A stretch of 64,000 nt of DNA. Origin: Blakeslea trispora (Eukaryota > Mucoromycota > Mucoromycetes > Mucorales > Choanephoraceae). How positions within the stretch are numbered: position 1 is the stretch's first letter; every line of letters starts with the position of its first letter. This document shows, in pieces, positions 23,992 through 32,712 of this stretch. Where the stretch lies: NCBI GenBank assembly GCA_025331445.1, contig JAIWNE010000106.1, positions 1-64,000 on the forward strand. The letters run 5' to 3'. The translations under genes were made by a program, and so were the position numbers. Below the pieces are notes generated by a model. It was given only the letters and a program-made list of their open reading frames with translations. It searched no databases and had not been told where the DNA came from.

Positions 23992-26900
23992 TTACAATTC
24001 TTCATCAGTTGTATAGACTTCTTCACCACGCTTACGACGTTCCATACGCTCCTTCTTCTTCTTACGGAGTTCTTTTGAGGTTAATTTCTTTTTCTTTTGA
24101 GCTGCTTTGACAGTATTGCCTTGAGCGTCCACCATATCTTCCTGTTCTTCTTCTTTAATGACAGTTGTGCCTTGGCCACTCACCCAGTTATGACCTGAGG
24201 GAGTGAGATATCCATTATCTACCTTCCAGACTTCAGTACAGAGTGCTTCAGAGAATTCACGGTTGTGTGTCACAATGACGACGCCACCACCGTATTCCCG
24301 AATAGCATTAGCGAGTGCACCCAAGGATTCACGGTCTAAATAGTTGGTGGGTTCATCCAAGACAAGCATATGTGGCTTGTTCCACATAGCAGCGCCAATC
24401 ACCAACTTGACCTTTTGACCACCCGAAAGACCACGAATATGTGAGTGAGAAGCAAACTCGGGCTCAAGACCAACTTCGTCTAGATGCTTTTCAATCTCCT
24501 TGGCTGTCAAGGGACGAAGGAGACCCATCTTGGCAGCTTCAGCTGAATCTACTTCAGCAATTTTCTTGCCAAAACCCATGTCTTCCAACTTTTGACGCGA
24601 TATCCAAGTGTTGTCCACACTAGAACGGCCTACCCAAGAGACTTCATATTCATAAGACTGCTTGAGCTTACGACGTCCTACAATATCCTCAACCACACGC
24701 TTTTCGCCATCAATAATGAACGTCTGTTCCATGACTTTCTTGTTGGATTCAGCGTTCATTCGATCGTTTTTGTCAAGTTCTTCGCGATCTTCACCAGTAG
24801 CATAACGCCATTGAATGTATTCATTGGGAGTTGAGTCCAGATGTTTTTCAATATGGTGGAAAGCATGTTGAGCAACATAGGCAATACGCAAGTTGGGATG
24901 CTTCCAGACAGTACCCACTTCGGATTCAAGTTCGCCTGTCAACAGCTTAATCAGTGTGCTCTTACCAGCTCCATTAGGACCAATCACGGCTACACGAGAG
25001 GCTAGAGAACACTGGAATGAAATATCATTCAGCTGTTTCTTGGAGGTACCAGGATATTGGAAATCAACGTTCTTCATCTTCAAAATAGCGCGTTCCTTTG
25101 TCTTGATGCCTTCAAGATAACCAGGCTCGGGGAATCGGAAGACGGTTTGAGCTGCTCCCAGCGAATAGTAAGCAGCAGCACGAGGCACTTTCTTGACAAA
25201 TTCCGATAAATTACCACGATAACGCTTTAGCTTATAATTACCCTCATAGTGAATAATGTCAGTACACACATGATCCAAAAATCCAGAGTCGTGTGAGACA
25301 ATAATCGAAGTCACAGTCTTGAGACCCAACAGATAGTTCTCTAACCAGGCCACATTCACGACATCCAGGTGATTGGTAGGTTCGTCCAACAAGAGGATAT
25401 CAGCATTCATCAACATGGCACGGGCCAAAGCAAGCTTCATCTTCCAGCCACCCGAAAGAGAACCGATAGCTTGGTGATGGACCATTTCTTCAGTGAAACC
25501 ATAGTTTCTCAAGATACGAGCTACCTCTTGTCGGTCTTGACATTCGACACCTTCAGAACTGATGATGAAATCAACGAGACCTGTATCAGCCTCTGAGCCA
25601 TCAATATCATGTTCTACATAGACTGTCTTGAGGACGGAACGAGGAGGGAAGCCTTCGACTTGTTCATTAGCAATAGCACGCATCAGAGTCGATTTACCAC
25701 AGCCATTGGCACCACAGAGGCCATAACGACGACCACGCATCAGACGTAAATGGGTTCGATTCAAGAGAATCTTGGCACCATAAGCAAGTGAGAATTCACA
25801 GTTACAGAGTTCTTCACCTTCTTCCTCTTCTTCTTGCTCGCCTGATTTGGGAGCAATCGCTTCTTCACATGAAGATAAGGCAGCCAAGGCCAACTTTTCA
25901 GCAGAGGCTTCGCATTCTTCACCACCATCCTCTGTCTCACGTCCAGTCACAAGCAACCAGGTAGCTGCATGAGGCGTGATCGAAGACACCCAAGCATTAC
26001 GGTCATAATCGCGAGACAGCACAAGAGCCAAGGCCATCTTGGTCATGTACTTGCGGACAGGTGCAAAGAAGCCTTCCAGTTTGGTAGGCAAGAGTTTATC
26101 CAGGGTATGCTCAACCTTTTCGCGTTTTTCATCGACAGACAAGACCGTGGTACCGCCACCACCCACACGCTTTAATGTATCGACTGCCTTCTTGACGACA
26201 CCACGGCATTCGGGATCCGCTACGGTTTCATGCACATGCTCTAGTGCTGGCAACAGGAGAGGCAAGAAGGGAGCAGCCACTTCGGGGTCATCGACCAGCT
26301 TACACATGTTGTCAATAATCAAGGCAGACTTACGCTTGATGGGCGTTTGACGTTCACGTAAGCCACGACCCAGCAGAGGTACCATGAGAGCCAAGGTACC
26401 CGAGTCTACCTCTTGAACAAAAGTGGTGGCACCTAACTGGTGGATTGTTTCGGGCACACTCTCAGGCTTATTGATACATTCGATCACGGCAGGAATGAAA
26501 CGTTCGATATCTTTGTTGTCTAACAAGGCAGTGGTTGTCGTCATACATTGAGTAGCAGCAGCCTTGACATCGCTCTTTGTATCCCACATACAGTCGGATA
26601 CAACAGGAATCAGGTCAGGTAAACTTGACAATACCTGCATTGGGTTGACTTGGGTCAAGATTTCAATCAGCTCCAAAGAAAGCATCTTTGTCTGCCATTT
26701 CTTGGAGTTCTCAAGTCCTTCAAGGCAAAAAGAGATGATATATCGAGTGGCAATGGGGTTGAATGCCTTGACCAACTGACGAGCCACATTACCTGCCAGC
26801 TCGGCTACAGCCTTATCCTTGGCAGCCTGAAGTTCTAGCAGAGGTGTGAACAAGGTGACCAGATGTGGTTCAAGTTGTCCACGCAATAAAGCGTTGGATG

Positions 26901-27240
26901 TGATCAGAGATTGAGTGAGTTCAAGAGCGCCCAGGATTTGAGGCGAGCGCATCTTTTTAGCAAAGAGTTCTGTAGAGATGGCAGGAAAGATATGACAAGC
27001 TTTCATGGCACGTACACCATAATGATGGGCAAAACCAGCAGCTTCTTCAGCCAATCTTTTGCGTTCTTCAGTATCTGTAGAGGCCAACAGGTTATTCAGG
27101 ACTTGCTTTGATTCCTCAGATTCTTTTTCGCCAATACGAACACGCTTGGGTTTCTGGAGGGCAGCCAAAGAACGACGCTTACTGCGATCAGCCGATTTTG
27201 CAGCACCGGCAGCAGTACTGGTATCACCAACATACGACAT
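23992..27240 (-). CDS. TEF3: Translation elongation factor 3 (eEF3), ABC-F type ATPase
   Basis: This ribosome-bound ATPase helps E-site tRNA release and translocation and is characteristic of fungi. A single uninterrupted frame of 1,082 residues is close to the usual 1,040-1,080. HEAT repeats fill roughly residues 40-330 (for example SLPDLIPVVSDCMWDTKSDV). The first ABC cassette has CGANGCGKSTL near residue 510, LSGGWKMKLALARAML and ILLLDEPTNHLD. The second has GPNGAGKSTLIKLL near residue 755, LSGGQKVKLVIGAAMW and LVLDEPTNYLD. It is interrupted by the chromodomain-like insertion containing YEYEVSWVGRSSVDNTW, which is diagnostic for eEF3 and New1. The C-terminus is lysine-rich (KKKERMERRKRGEE). 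It has no introns although its neighbours have many, consistent with high expression. eEF3 is preferred over New1 because no prion-like Asn/Gln N-terminus is present. Confidence 0.95.
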   Translation of the reverse strand: MSYVGDTSTAAGAAKSADRSKRRSLAALQKPKRVRIGEKESEESKQVLNNLLASTDTEERKRLAEEAAGFAHHYGVRAMKACHIFPAISTELFAKKMRSPQILGALELTQSLITSNALLRGQLEPHLVTLFTPLLELQAAKDKAVAELAGNVARQLVKAFNPIATRYIISFCLEGLENSKKWQTKMLSLELIEILTQVNPMQVLSSLPDLIPVVSDCMWDTKSDVKAAATQCMTTTTALLDNKDIERFIPAVIECINKPESVPETIHQLGATTFVQEVDSGTLALMVPLLGRGLRERQTPIKRKSALIIDNMCKLVDDPEVAAPFLPLLLPALEHVHETVADPECRGVVKKAVDTLKRVGGGGTTVLSVDEKREKVEHTLDKLLPTKLEGFFAPVRKYMTKMALALVLSRDYDRNAWVSSITPHAATWLLVTGRETEDGGEECEASAEKLALAALSSCEEAIAPKSGEQEEEEEGEELCNCEFSLAYGAKILLNRTHLRLMRGRRYGLCGANGCGKSTLMRAIANEQVEGFPPRSVLKTVYVEHDIDGSEADTGLVDFIISSEGVECQDRQEVARILRNYGFTEEMVHHQAIGSLSGGWKMKLALARAMLMNADILLLDEPTNHLDVVNVAWLENYLLGLKTVTSIIVSHDSGFLDHVCTDIIHYEGNYKLKRYRGNLSEFVKKVPRAAAYYSLGAAQTVFRFPEPGYLEGIKTKERAILKMKNVDFQYPGTSKKQLNDISFQCSLASRVAVIGPNGAGKSTLIKLLTGELESEVGTVWKHPNLRIAYVAQHAFHHIEKHLDSTPNEYIQWRYATGEDREELDKNDRMNAESNKKVMEQTFIIDGEKRVVEDIVGRRKLKQSYEYEVSWVGRSSVDNTWISRQKLEDMGFGKKIAEVDSAEAAKMGLLRPLTAKEIEKHLDEVGLEPEFASHSHIRGLSGGQKVKLVIGAAMWNKPHMLVLDEPTNYLDRESLGALANAIREYGGGVVIVTHNREFSEALCTEVWKVDNGYLTPSGHNWVSGQGTTVIKEEEQEDMVDAQGNTVKAAQKKKKLTSKELRKKKKERMERRKRGEEVYTTDEEL

Positions 27241-27552
27241 TGTCTTTTTTTATAAAGTTAATTTTCCAATGATCTCTCCTATAATACCTTATTTTCTTAC
27301 TTTTTTTTTTTTCTTTAGTTTAGTTAAAGTGTCTGTTTTTTTTAGTGCAAGGGAAAAAAAAAAGAGAGACAATAAAGAGAGAGAGAAAAATAAATAAAAA
27401 AAGAAAAAAAGTGAGCAGACAATAAATACAAACGGATCAAATAAAGTTTTTCATTTGGGAATAGAAATCAAAACTCAGCTTGAAGGTTTCATGCAGATGA
27501 AGAGAAAAAAAAAGAGAGGGTTTCAGTTTTGCTTTGATTTTTTTGATTTTAT
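27241..27552. other. eEF3 upstream region and STE50 3' side
   Basis: This 312-bp gap consists largely of T runs and AG-rich repeats (GAGAGAGAG near 27378). It should hold the eEF3 promoter and the STE50 3' UTR. No gene was seen. Confidence 0.4.
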
Positions 27553-29184
27553 TTATTGTGCACTATTATTGATAGAAAAGATAGCACTTACAATAGAATC
27601 GTCTAATCCAAGCTCATTATTATAGACAGGCTGTTGTTTGCCTTTTGACTGTAAAACGGCTGGTGCTGTATTAGGTGTGGGTGTGGATATAGAGGAAGAT
27701 ATGACAGGGATGACTACTTCAAAACCAACTCTACCTGACGTAACATTGTGATTGGTATTATTATTATTATTGCTATTATTCTCACTATGACTATTGTCTT
27801 GATTGGTGATTTTTGAATCCATACTATCCAGAGTATTGTTTTTTGATTTCTGTTGTTGCTTAGATACGGTCCGAGGATGGTTAACCATGTTGGGCGGAAT
27901 AAAGGGCTTGTTATCTTTAACGTGTTTTAGAACAAATACCGGATTCTGTTTAGTCTCTTTTAGCTTCTGAGAAATTCTCAAGGGCTTTTCGTCGTAACCT
28001 AAGGCTCTTTCTATAAACAGCATAAGGATTTCAATGCCAGATATTATGCAACCTTTCCCCCCCTCTCTGTTGTTTACCTTGCATGTTATCAGCCTGACCA
28101 TATTGGATCCAAAGTGCATATTGCTGCCAATCACTGTTGACATTGTATTTTCTGAGTGCTGAAATAATCACTTTAGATGTAGGATCATCCAATAATAAAC
28201 GCACGTTTTTAGAAGATTCGGGCTCTAGTTCTACTTTGGATATTTTATCACCATAGACTTTGATAGCACCACCATCGTTTATCATCACATTGGATTTCTG
28301 TTGATTGTGTAAGTGATAGATCTGATCTAGAGTGAGCAACCTACCTCATCATGTTGATAGTAACCATTATGATGTGTAAGATGATAGTCTGCTATGGTTG
28401 GCGATGGTTTTGTGGGTGAATTGGCATGCTTTTGGTATGGAAATGATGATTTGGTTGATTTTGAAGACTTAAAGATGGTTGTGTGAGAAATGAGGGGAAT
28501 TCAATGATTCGAAAGCATGCTTACTTTCTTCAAGAGTTCATCTCTTAGCAGATTTACATCTGTCGTCAGTCGAGTCATGTCCTCTGTCAATCGCTTGATA
28601 CGAGCATCTTATAAAATAAAATAAAAAAAAATCAATACAAGGCCTTGGTCTGAATGTTGTCCTTACCTCTTTCTTGAAATGCAGCTTCAATCTTTCGATA
28701 GTCTGTCATGCCATTCTGCCCAACCCATTCCTTTTATTGGTAGTTAGTTTTTTTTTTTCTTAAAAAAAAAAGAAAGAGATAGCAAGTATTTACTGTTTCA
28801 TAAATAACACCTATAGTCATTATGTTTGTTTGTTTGTTTTTTTCAAGTCAGATTATGATGATGCTTTATGGTAGTTTAGCTTACTTGGAGGTATATAGTC
28901 CCATTCATTCACAGGCACACGATAGAGAATTTTAAGCTGATAAATATTCTTTAAAATATCCATACGTTGTCCAACAGTGACAACAGAGAGATCTTGAAGG
29001 GATTCGTGGTCTAGGTTGACAAGAACATCACCTGTGATGCCTTGTTCTGTTCAGTTTTAGATGAGACTGTACTGATTAACTCGATAAAGGGAATACCTTT
29101 AAACTGCTTTTCATAAGAAGCATAGCCTATGCTTGACATCCATTTGGTCACTTTATTTTCATCCCATGTCAACACATGCTCCAT
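27553..29184 (-). CDS. STE50: Ste50-like adaptor (SAM domain plus Ras-association domain)
   Basis: Ste50 links upstream signals to the MAPKKK Ste11 in mating, filamentation and osmotic pathways. The start at 29184 opens a SAM domain: MEHVLTWDENKVTKWMSSIG and YASYEKQFK, then after an intron ITGDVLVNLDHESLQDLSV and VGQRMDILKNIYQLKILY. Middle exons hold a coiled region, Ser/Lys-rich in part. The C-terminal exons encode an RA-like fold: NVRLLLDDPTSKVIISALRK, WQQYALWIQYG, then ALGYDEKPLRISQKLKE and QNPVFVLKHV. A low-complexity Asn/Ser tail ends at 27553. Domain order SAM then RA with this spacing is the Ste50 plan. Introns are short and intervening junctions were assigned approximately. It lies in tandem upstream of eEF3 on the same strand. 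Confidence 0.85.
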
Positions 29185-29391
29185 CTTTTATTTTTTTTTA
29201 GTTTAAATAAGAAAAAAAAAATTAGTTGCCTTATTTTGGGTCTGAAGAAAATGCTAAATTAAAAAACAAAGGGCCAATAAGCTTTATTGCTCTTAATTAG
29301 GCAATCATTTGTTCTTTTTTTTTTTTATTGGTAAGCTATATTCATTCACTGCAGAATTTGATTCAATAGCACAGTAAAGGTGTTTAAATAA

Positions 29392-29655
29392 CTAAGTACT
29401 AGTAGCAAAGTAACCAGGCTTGCACTTCTTTTTTCCATTGAGTTCACTGCAGCATTTGTCAAAGTCATTGTATTTCTTGGTATCATGTTGAGGAATAGTA
29501 CAGATATTGCCATCATATTTTGAGACACCACCAACTTCATAACAACAACCTCTGTCCCATTTAGGCTGGAAACAACTACAGAGATATTCAAACTCGTCAG
29601 CAAAAACGCCAGAGAGAGCAACCACGATAAAAGCAACAAGGATAACCAACTTCAT
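29392..29655 (-). CDS. Small cysteine-rich secreted protein (87 aa)
   Basis: A single exon encodes 87 residues. The first 19 (MKLVILVAFIVVALSGVFA) are a clear signal peptide with an Ala-x-Ala-like end. The mature part of about 68 residues has eight cysteines: CSC near the N-terminus, GCCYEVGG, NICTIPQHD, DKCCSELNG and KKCKPG, an even number compatible with four disulfides. I do not recognise a family; it might be a hydrophobin-unlike surface protein or an effector-like small secreted protein. A TATA-like stretch lies 46 bp upstream. No toxic or host-directed activity can be claimed from sequence. Confidence 0.75.
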   Translation of the reverse strand: MKLVILVAFIVVALSGVFADEFEYLCSCFQPKWDRGCCYEVGGVSKYDGNICTIPQHDTKKYNDFDKCCSELNGKKKCKPGYFATST

Positions 29656-29700
29656 TTCGAATGAGTGAATTCAACAACAAAATGCCTTTCTGTCTTTTTT

Positions 29701-29715
29701 TATATATATAATAAA
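29701..29715 (-). promoter_or_regulatory. TATA-like element
   Basis: The stretch TATATATATAATAAA (plus strand) lies 46 bp upstream of the small secreted protein start codon, a plausible core promoter position. Simple AT composition makes chance possible. Confidence 0.4.
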
Positions 29716-30949
29716 TTTGATTTTGAGTGTTACGTAGAACGATGTCCTAAAGGGATTCTTCAAGTTATCAACATGTATGAGCCACAGACCTAAAAATAAA
29801 CCTTTGTATGTCGTGAAATAGAAATGTCCAAAGACATATCCAACACAACCTTGAAAACTGTCTCTATCAACAGATAAAAAAAAAAGGGTGCTTTCTATTC
29901 GATTGAGTGATTTATAGCCTGTCTCTCTCTCTTTTATTAGTGTTAAAATGAACAGTAGTCTTCTAATATGAGGTAAATATTCACTTTATGGCCCATATAA
30001 AAAGATCAGCAAGTGAATCTGATTTTATTCGCTGCCTTATTTATTCTTTTTTTTTTTCTTTTTAGGCTTATTTTTAGTCTCTTCACTGCGCTTGTGCCAC
30101 ATGATTTGAATTCATAAATAAGCTGGGTCAGATTCCTAAAAGACATTGGCTTAAAAGAAATCTAAAAAAAAAAGAAAAGGGGAAGAGCTAATCCGGTATA
30201 GTAAAAGTTGATGTTAAGACAACCAGAATGATGTATAGAGAGAGAGAGGGGAATGATTCAAGCCTCCTAGCCAGTTAGTTCTATAAGACCTATATAATCC
30301 ACACAACAACTTCTTGAACAATGTTGCCGGACATAAACAATGCTCATAACAACATCATCTATACATATCGAGCTAGAAATGAACACAAGCATCTGAACGG
30401 GTTTCCAATCCAACGATGCAAGCTGTCTCTAATGACCATACTCATTCAGTCGAGAAAGTCTATTTTTGTAGCTCTCGTCTTTAGTCATCCTATAGTAAAC
30501 AACAGACTTAGTACCATTGATCATCTATGGAAAAAGGTTTACCACTGTCTGGAAGCGGATCTTCTTTTTCCTGCCTGTCTGCTTTGGTTCCATTATGCTC
30601 AGCTAATGTCCATCTATCATCATCATTCACTGCTCCTGCACCAACATAAACAACAACAAGGATCATTTTATGATGATTGTTCCGAGATAAAATCCTCTTT
30701 GAAGCTTGTGAGTTTTATTTTCCTTTCCATGTATTTCCTTCTCTTGCATACCTTGTCCATTAATAAAAGTGACTCTAGTCAAAACAAAGTGTATCTCATA
30801 ACTTACTGTTACTCCTAAACTGACACTTTTCTAGTATCCCCTCATCTTTCTTTCTGTATGAAAATTGTGTTTTATTTAATGTAAAATCTGCTTTGGAGAA
30901 ATGTAACATTTTTTTTTTGGTTAAAGGCCCTTTTTTTTTTTTCTTTTGG
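29716..30949. other. Intergenic interval without a supported gene
   Basis: This is about 1.2 kb between the small secreted protein and the verprolin-like gene. One plus-strand open frame of 165 codons (30321-30818) lacks domain, signal peptide or gene-like bias, apart from a hydrophobic stretch (VSFIFLSMYFLLLHTL) near its end. I treat it as unproven. A and T runs occur at 29877-29885, 30044-30065 and 30909-30918. Confidence 0.4.
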
Positions 30950-31387
30950 TTAATTCGAGTAAGCTTGCAGATGTGATAAATCAATGGGTATGGCTAGCAA
31001 TATTGAGGTTAGCTTCAAATTAGCCTTCCTGTTTTTTTTTTCTCTCTCTCTCTTTTTAAACTTACAGCAACCTGTTTCAGCGCCTGTAGGGTATCTTTTC
31101 AATTTCTTTTCAAAAGGTGGAGGAGCAGGAAATTCCCTCTGCGAATGAAAAGTCCATCTACCTGCTTCTGTTTGAGGTGGTTCCGGTATATCGATATCAA
31201 GTGAATGATAAGATGGTTGCACCGGGATGGTAGAGAGTCGGTTTAAAGGTGAGCTCATGTTGCCCTTGCTATGACTTGCTTGGTTGGAGACAGGTGGTGG
31301 TGGTGCTGGCATCGTTCTTCTTTCTGTGTTTTGACGCATAGGGGGTGGGGGTGGGACTGCTCGGCTCACTCTAGGTGAATAAGACAT
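30950..31387 (-). CDS. Very short verprolin/WIP-like protein (WASP-binding tail only)
   Basis: The start at 31387 gives MSYSPRVSRAVPPPPPMRQ, followed by a second proline run (MPAPPPPVSN). Then comes GRWTFHSQREFPAPPPF with KRYPTGAETG, the WASP/Las17-binding pattern seen at the C-terminus of verprolin and WIP. A small intron ends at the AG before CCATACCC and adds SIPIDLSHLQAYSN, matching the end of verprolins (SSIPLDLS-type). The total is about 120 residues, against several hundred for Vrp1 or WIP. The WH2 actin-binding motif at the N-terminus of verprolins is not visible here. An in-frame hydrophobic stretch upstream (31388-31474) ends at a CTATAG acceptor-like site and is more likely leader or intron than protein. 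The Tc1-type element begins 114 bp upstream. Confidence 0.65.
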   Translation of the reverse strand: MSYSPRVSRAVPPPPPMRQNTERRTMPAPPPPVSNQASHSKGNMSSPLNRLSTIPVQPSYHSLDIDIPEPPQTEAGRWTFHSQREFPAPPPFEKKLKRYPTGAETGCCKFKKREREKKNRKANLKLTSILLAIPIDLSHLQAYSN

Positions 31388-31512
31388 TATGTTTTCTATA
31401 GAAAAGACAGATGTAACAAGTAGAGAAGAAAAAAAAACAAAGAAAAAAGAAAAATAAAGCGTGCGTTGTCTCATTTCCTTTTTTAGAATACATCATTTTA
31501 CAGTGATTTGCG

Positions 31513-31677
31513 TTTGAACAAATGAAAATGCATAAGCAGTAGAATTATCATCAAAGCAAAATGCGCCTTCTTTTCTTTTTATTTAGAGAAGATGTTAACA
31601 CAGGGAATAAATATCTCAAAAGAGCCAACAACGCATATCTTTCCTGCGAGCTTTTCCAAATCTGTGCGTTAGGAACA
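31513..31677 (+). repeat. Left inverted arm of the Tc1/mariner-type element
   Basis: This arm is the reverse complement of 32493-32657 over 165 bp. It begins TTTGAACAAATGAAAATGC and ends GCGTTAGGAACA. Confidence 0.9.
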
Positions 31678-31759
31678 ACTTTGTCCTTCAAATGCTGCTT
31701 TGCTTGGAATTGGTGTCTGATGCAATGAATGATGAAATCTTTTACAAAAAAAAAAGATG

Positions 31760-32225
31760 CGCTTTTTGGGACGAAAGCGGGTTCAAGAAAAACATGGTAC
31801 GTCCTCGTAACAAGTTCTAAAATCAAGCTGAAAAAAAAAAGATATAAAACTGCTACTGGTATAAAAAGAGGTTTACCTCATGGAATTAATTCATCACACT
31901 TTACATTGTTTGTAGAAGAAATCGTTTCTGTTTTATACGAGCTTGGATTGAAAAACATGTACATTGTTATGGACAATGCTGCCATTCACAAAACACCAGA
32001 AGTCCTGAAAGCAATTAGGGATAGTGGACACTATACTTTATTTCTACCCCCTTACTCGCCCATATATCCTATTGAAGAATGTTGAGCAAAAATTAAGTCA
32101 GTAGTACGCAAAACTCCATTTGCAAAGAATGAAATGATTGCTGATAGAATAGAAGAAGCAGCAAAGACAGTTAGAGCAAAAAAAAAAAAAAAACTGTAGA
32201 GGTTGGATTTGTCATTCCCAAAGGC
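31760..32225 (+). pseudogene. Degenerate DDE transposase (Tc1/mariner type)
   Basis: Pieces of the catalytic domain survive in different frames. CAFWDESGFKKNM (about 31759-31797), with the first catalytic Asp, is in another frame from the rest. Then ATGIKRGLPHGINSSHF, NMYIVMDNAAIHKTPE with the second Asp, and FLPPYSPIYPIEEC with the Glu follow. A TGA (32083-32085) stands where the family has Trp (IExxW), after which AKIKSVVRKTPFAKNEM continues. The DNA-binding N-terminus is absent. The frameshift, the stop and the missing N-terminus make it inactive. Confidence 0.82.
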
Positions 32226-32492
32226 AATTTCCAAAATGTCGCAATATGGAGAGATGATAAATAAATAGTTAAATTATTTTGATATGTATTTCAATAAAAA
32301 CTTTTGCTCTTCAACCAAAACACTAATTCACATTTGTGAAGAAGGGACCAAGAAGATACATCCCAGCTTTTATCGCTTTCTTCTGTTAACTATAATATGC
32401 TGGGGTTTATACAGTCGCTGAAACCTGAAATTCGATCACTTTTTTAAAATCGAAAATCAGCGTTTAAAGATGCCTCTTAAGTTCTTGATTGC

Positions 32493-32657
32493 TGTTCCTA
32501 ACGCACAGATTTGGAAAAGCTCGCAGGAAAGATATGCGTTGTTGGCTCTTTTGAGATATTTATTCCCTGTGTTAACATCTTCTCTAAATAAAAAGAAAAG
32601 AAGGCGCATTTTGCTTTGATGATAATTCTACTGCTTATGCATTTTCATTTGTTCAAA
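32493..32657 (-). repeat. Right inverted arm of the Tc1/mariner-type element
   Basis: This arm is the inverted partner of 31513-31677. It starts TGTTCCTAACGCACAGATTT and ends CATTTGTTCAAA, followed by an A run and the tip TCACTG. Confidence 0.9.
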
Positions 32658-32712
32658 AAAAAAATCTATCGCTCAAAAATTCTATTTTCACTGTAAGCTG
32701 TATCAATTTGAT

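Larger units (their letters stand above)
31501..32693 (+). mobile_element. Tc1/mariner-type element with long inverted terminal arms, non-autonomous
   Basis: The ends read TA-CAGTGA at the left (TA at 31499-31500) and TCACTG-TA at the right (TA at 32694-32695), the expected TA target duplication and CAGTG ends of Tc1/mariner DNA. The total is 1,193 bp. Arms 31513-31677 and 32493-32657 are inverted copies of 165 bp each without gaps and, compared by eye, without mismatches. The right side has about 24 extra nt between arm and tip. The interior holds a broken DDE transposase. The element lies between the stop of the AHA1-like gene (20 bp from its right tip) and the verprolin-like start. Confidence 0.88.

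Noticed and set aside
30321..30818. Plus-strand open frame of 165 codons between the secreted protein and verprolin-like genes
   Set aside because: No domain or family wording and no credible promoter. The hydrophobic end is explained by AT-rich composition, so it was not annotated as a gene.
31388..31474. Hydrophobic in-frame extension (signal-peptide-like) before the verprolin-like start
   Set aside because: It comes from a T-rich tract ending in an acceptor-like CTATAG. A secreted WASP-binding protein makes no sense, so the Met at 31387 was preferred.
31551..31826. Minus-strand frame of 91 codons in the left arm of the Tc1-type element
   Set aside because: It lies mostly in the inverted arm, and the same text is found in the right arm. 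It is repeat DNA, not a gene.
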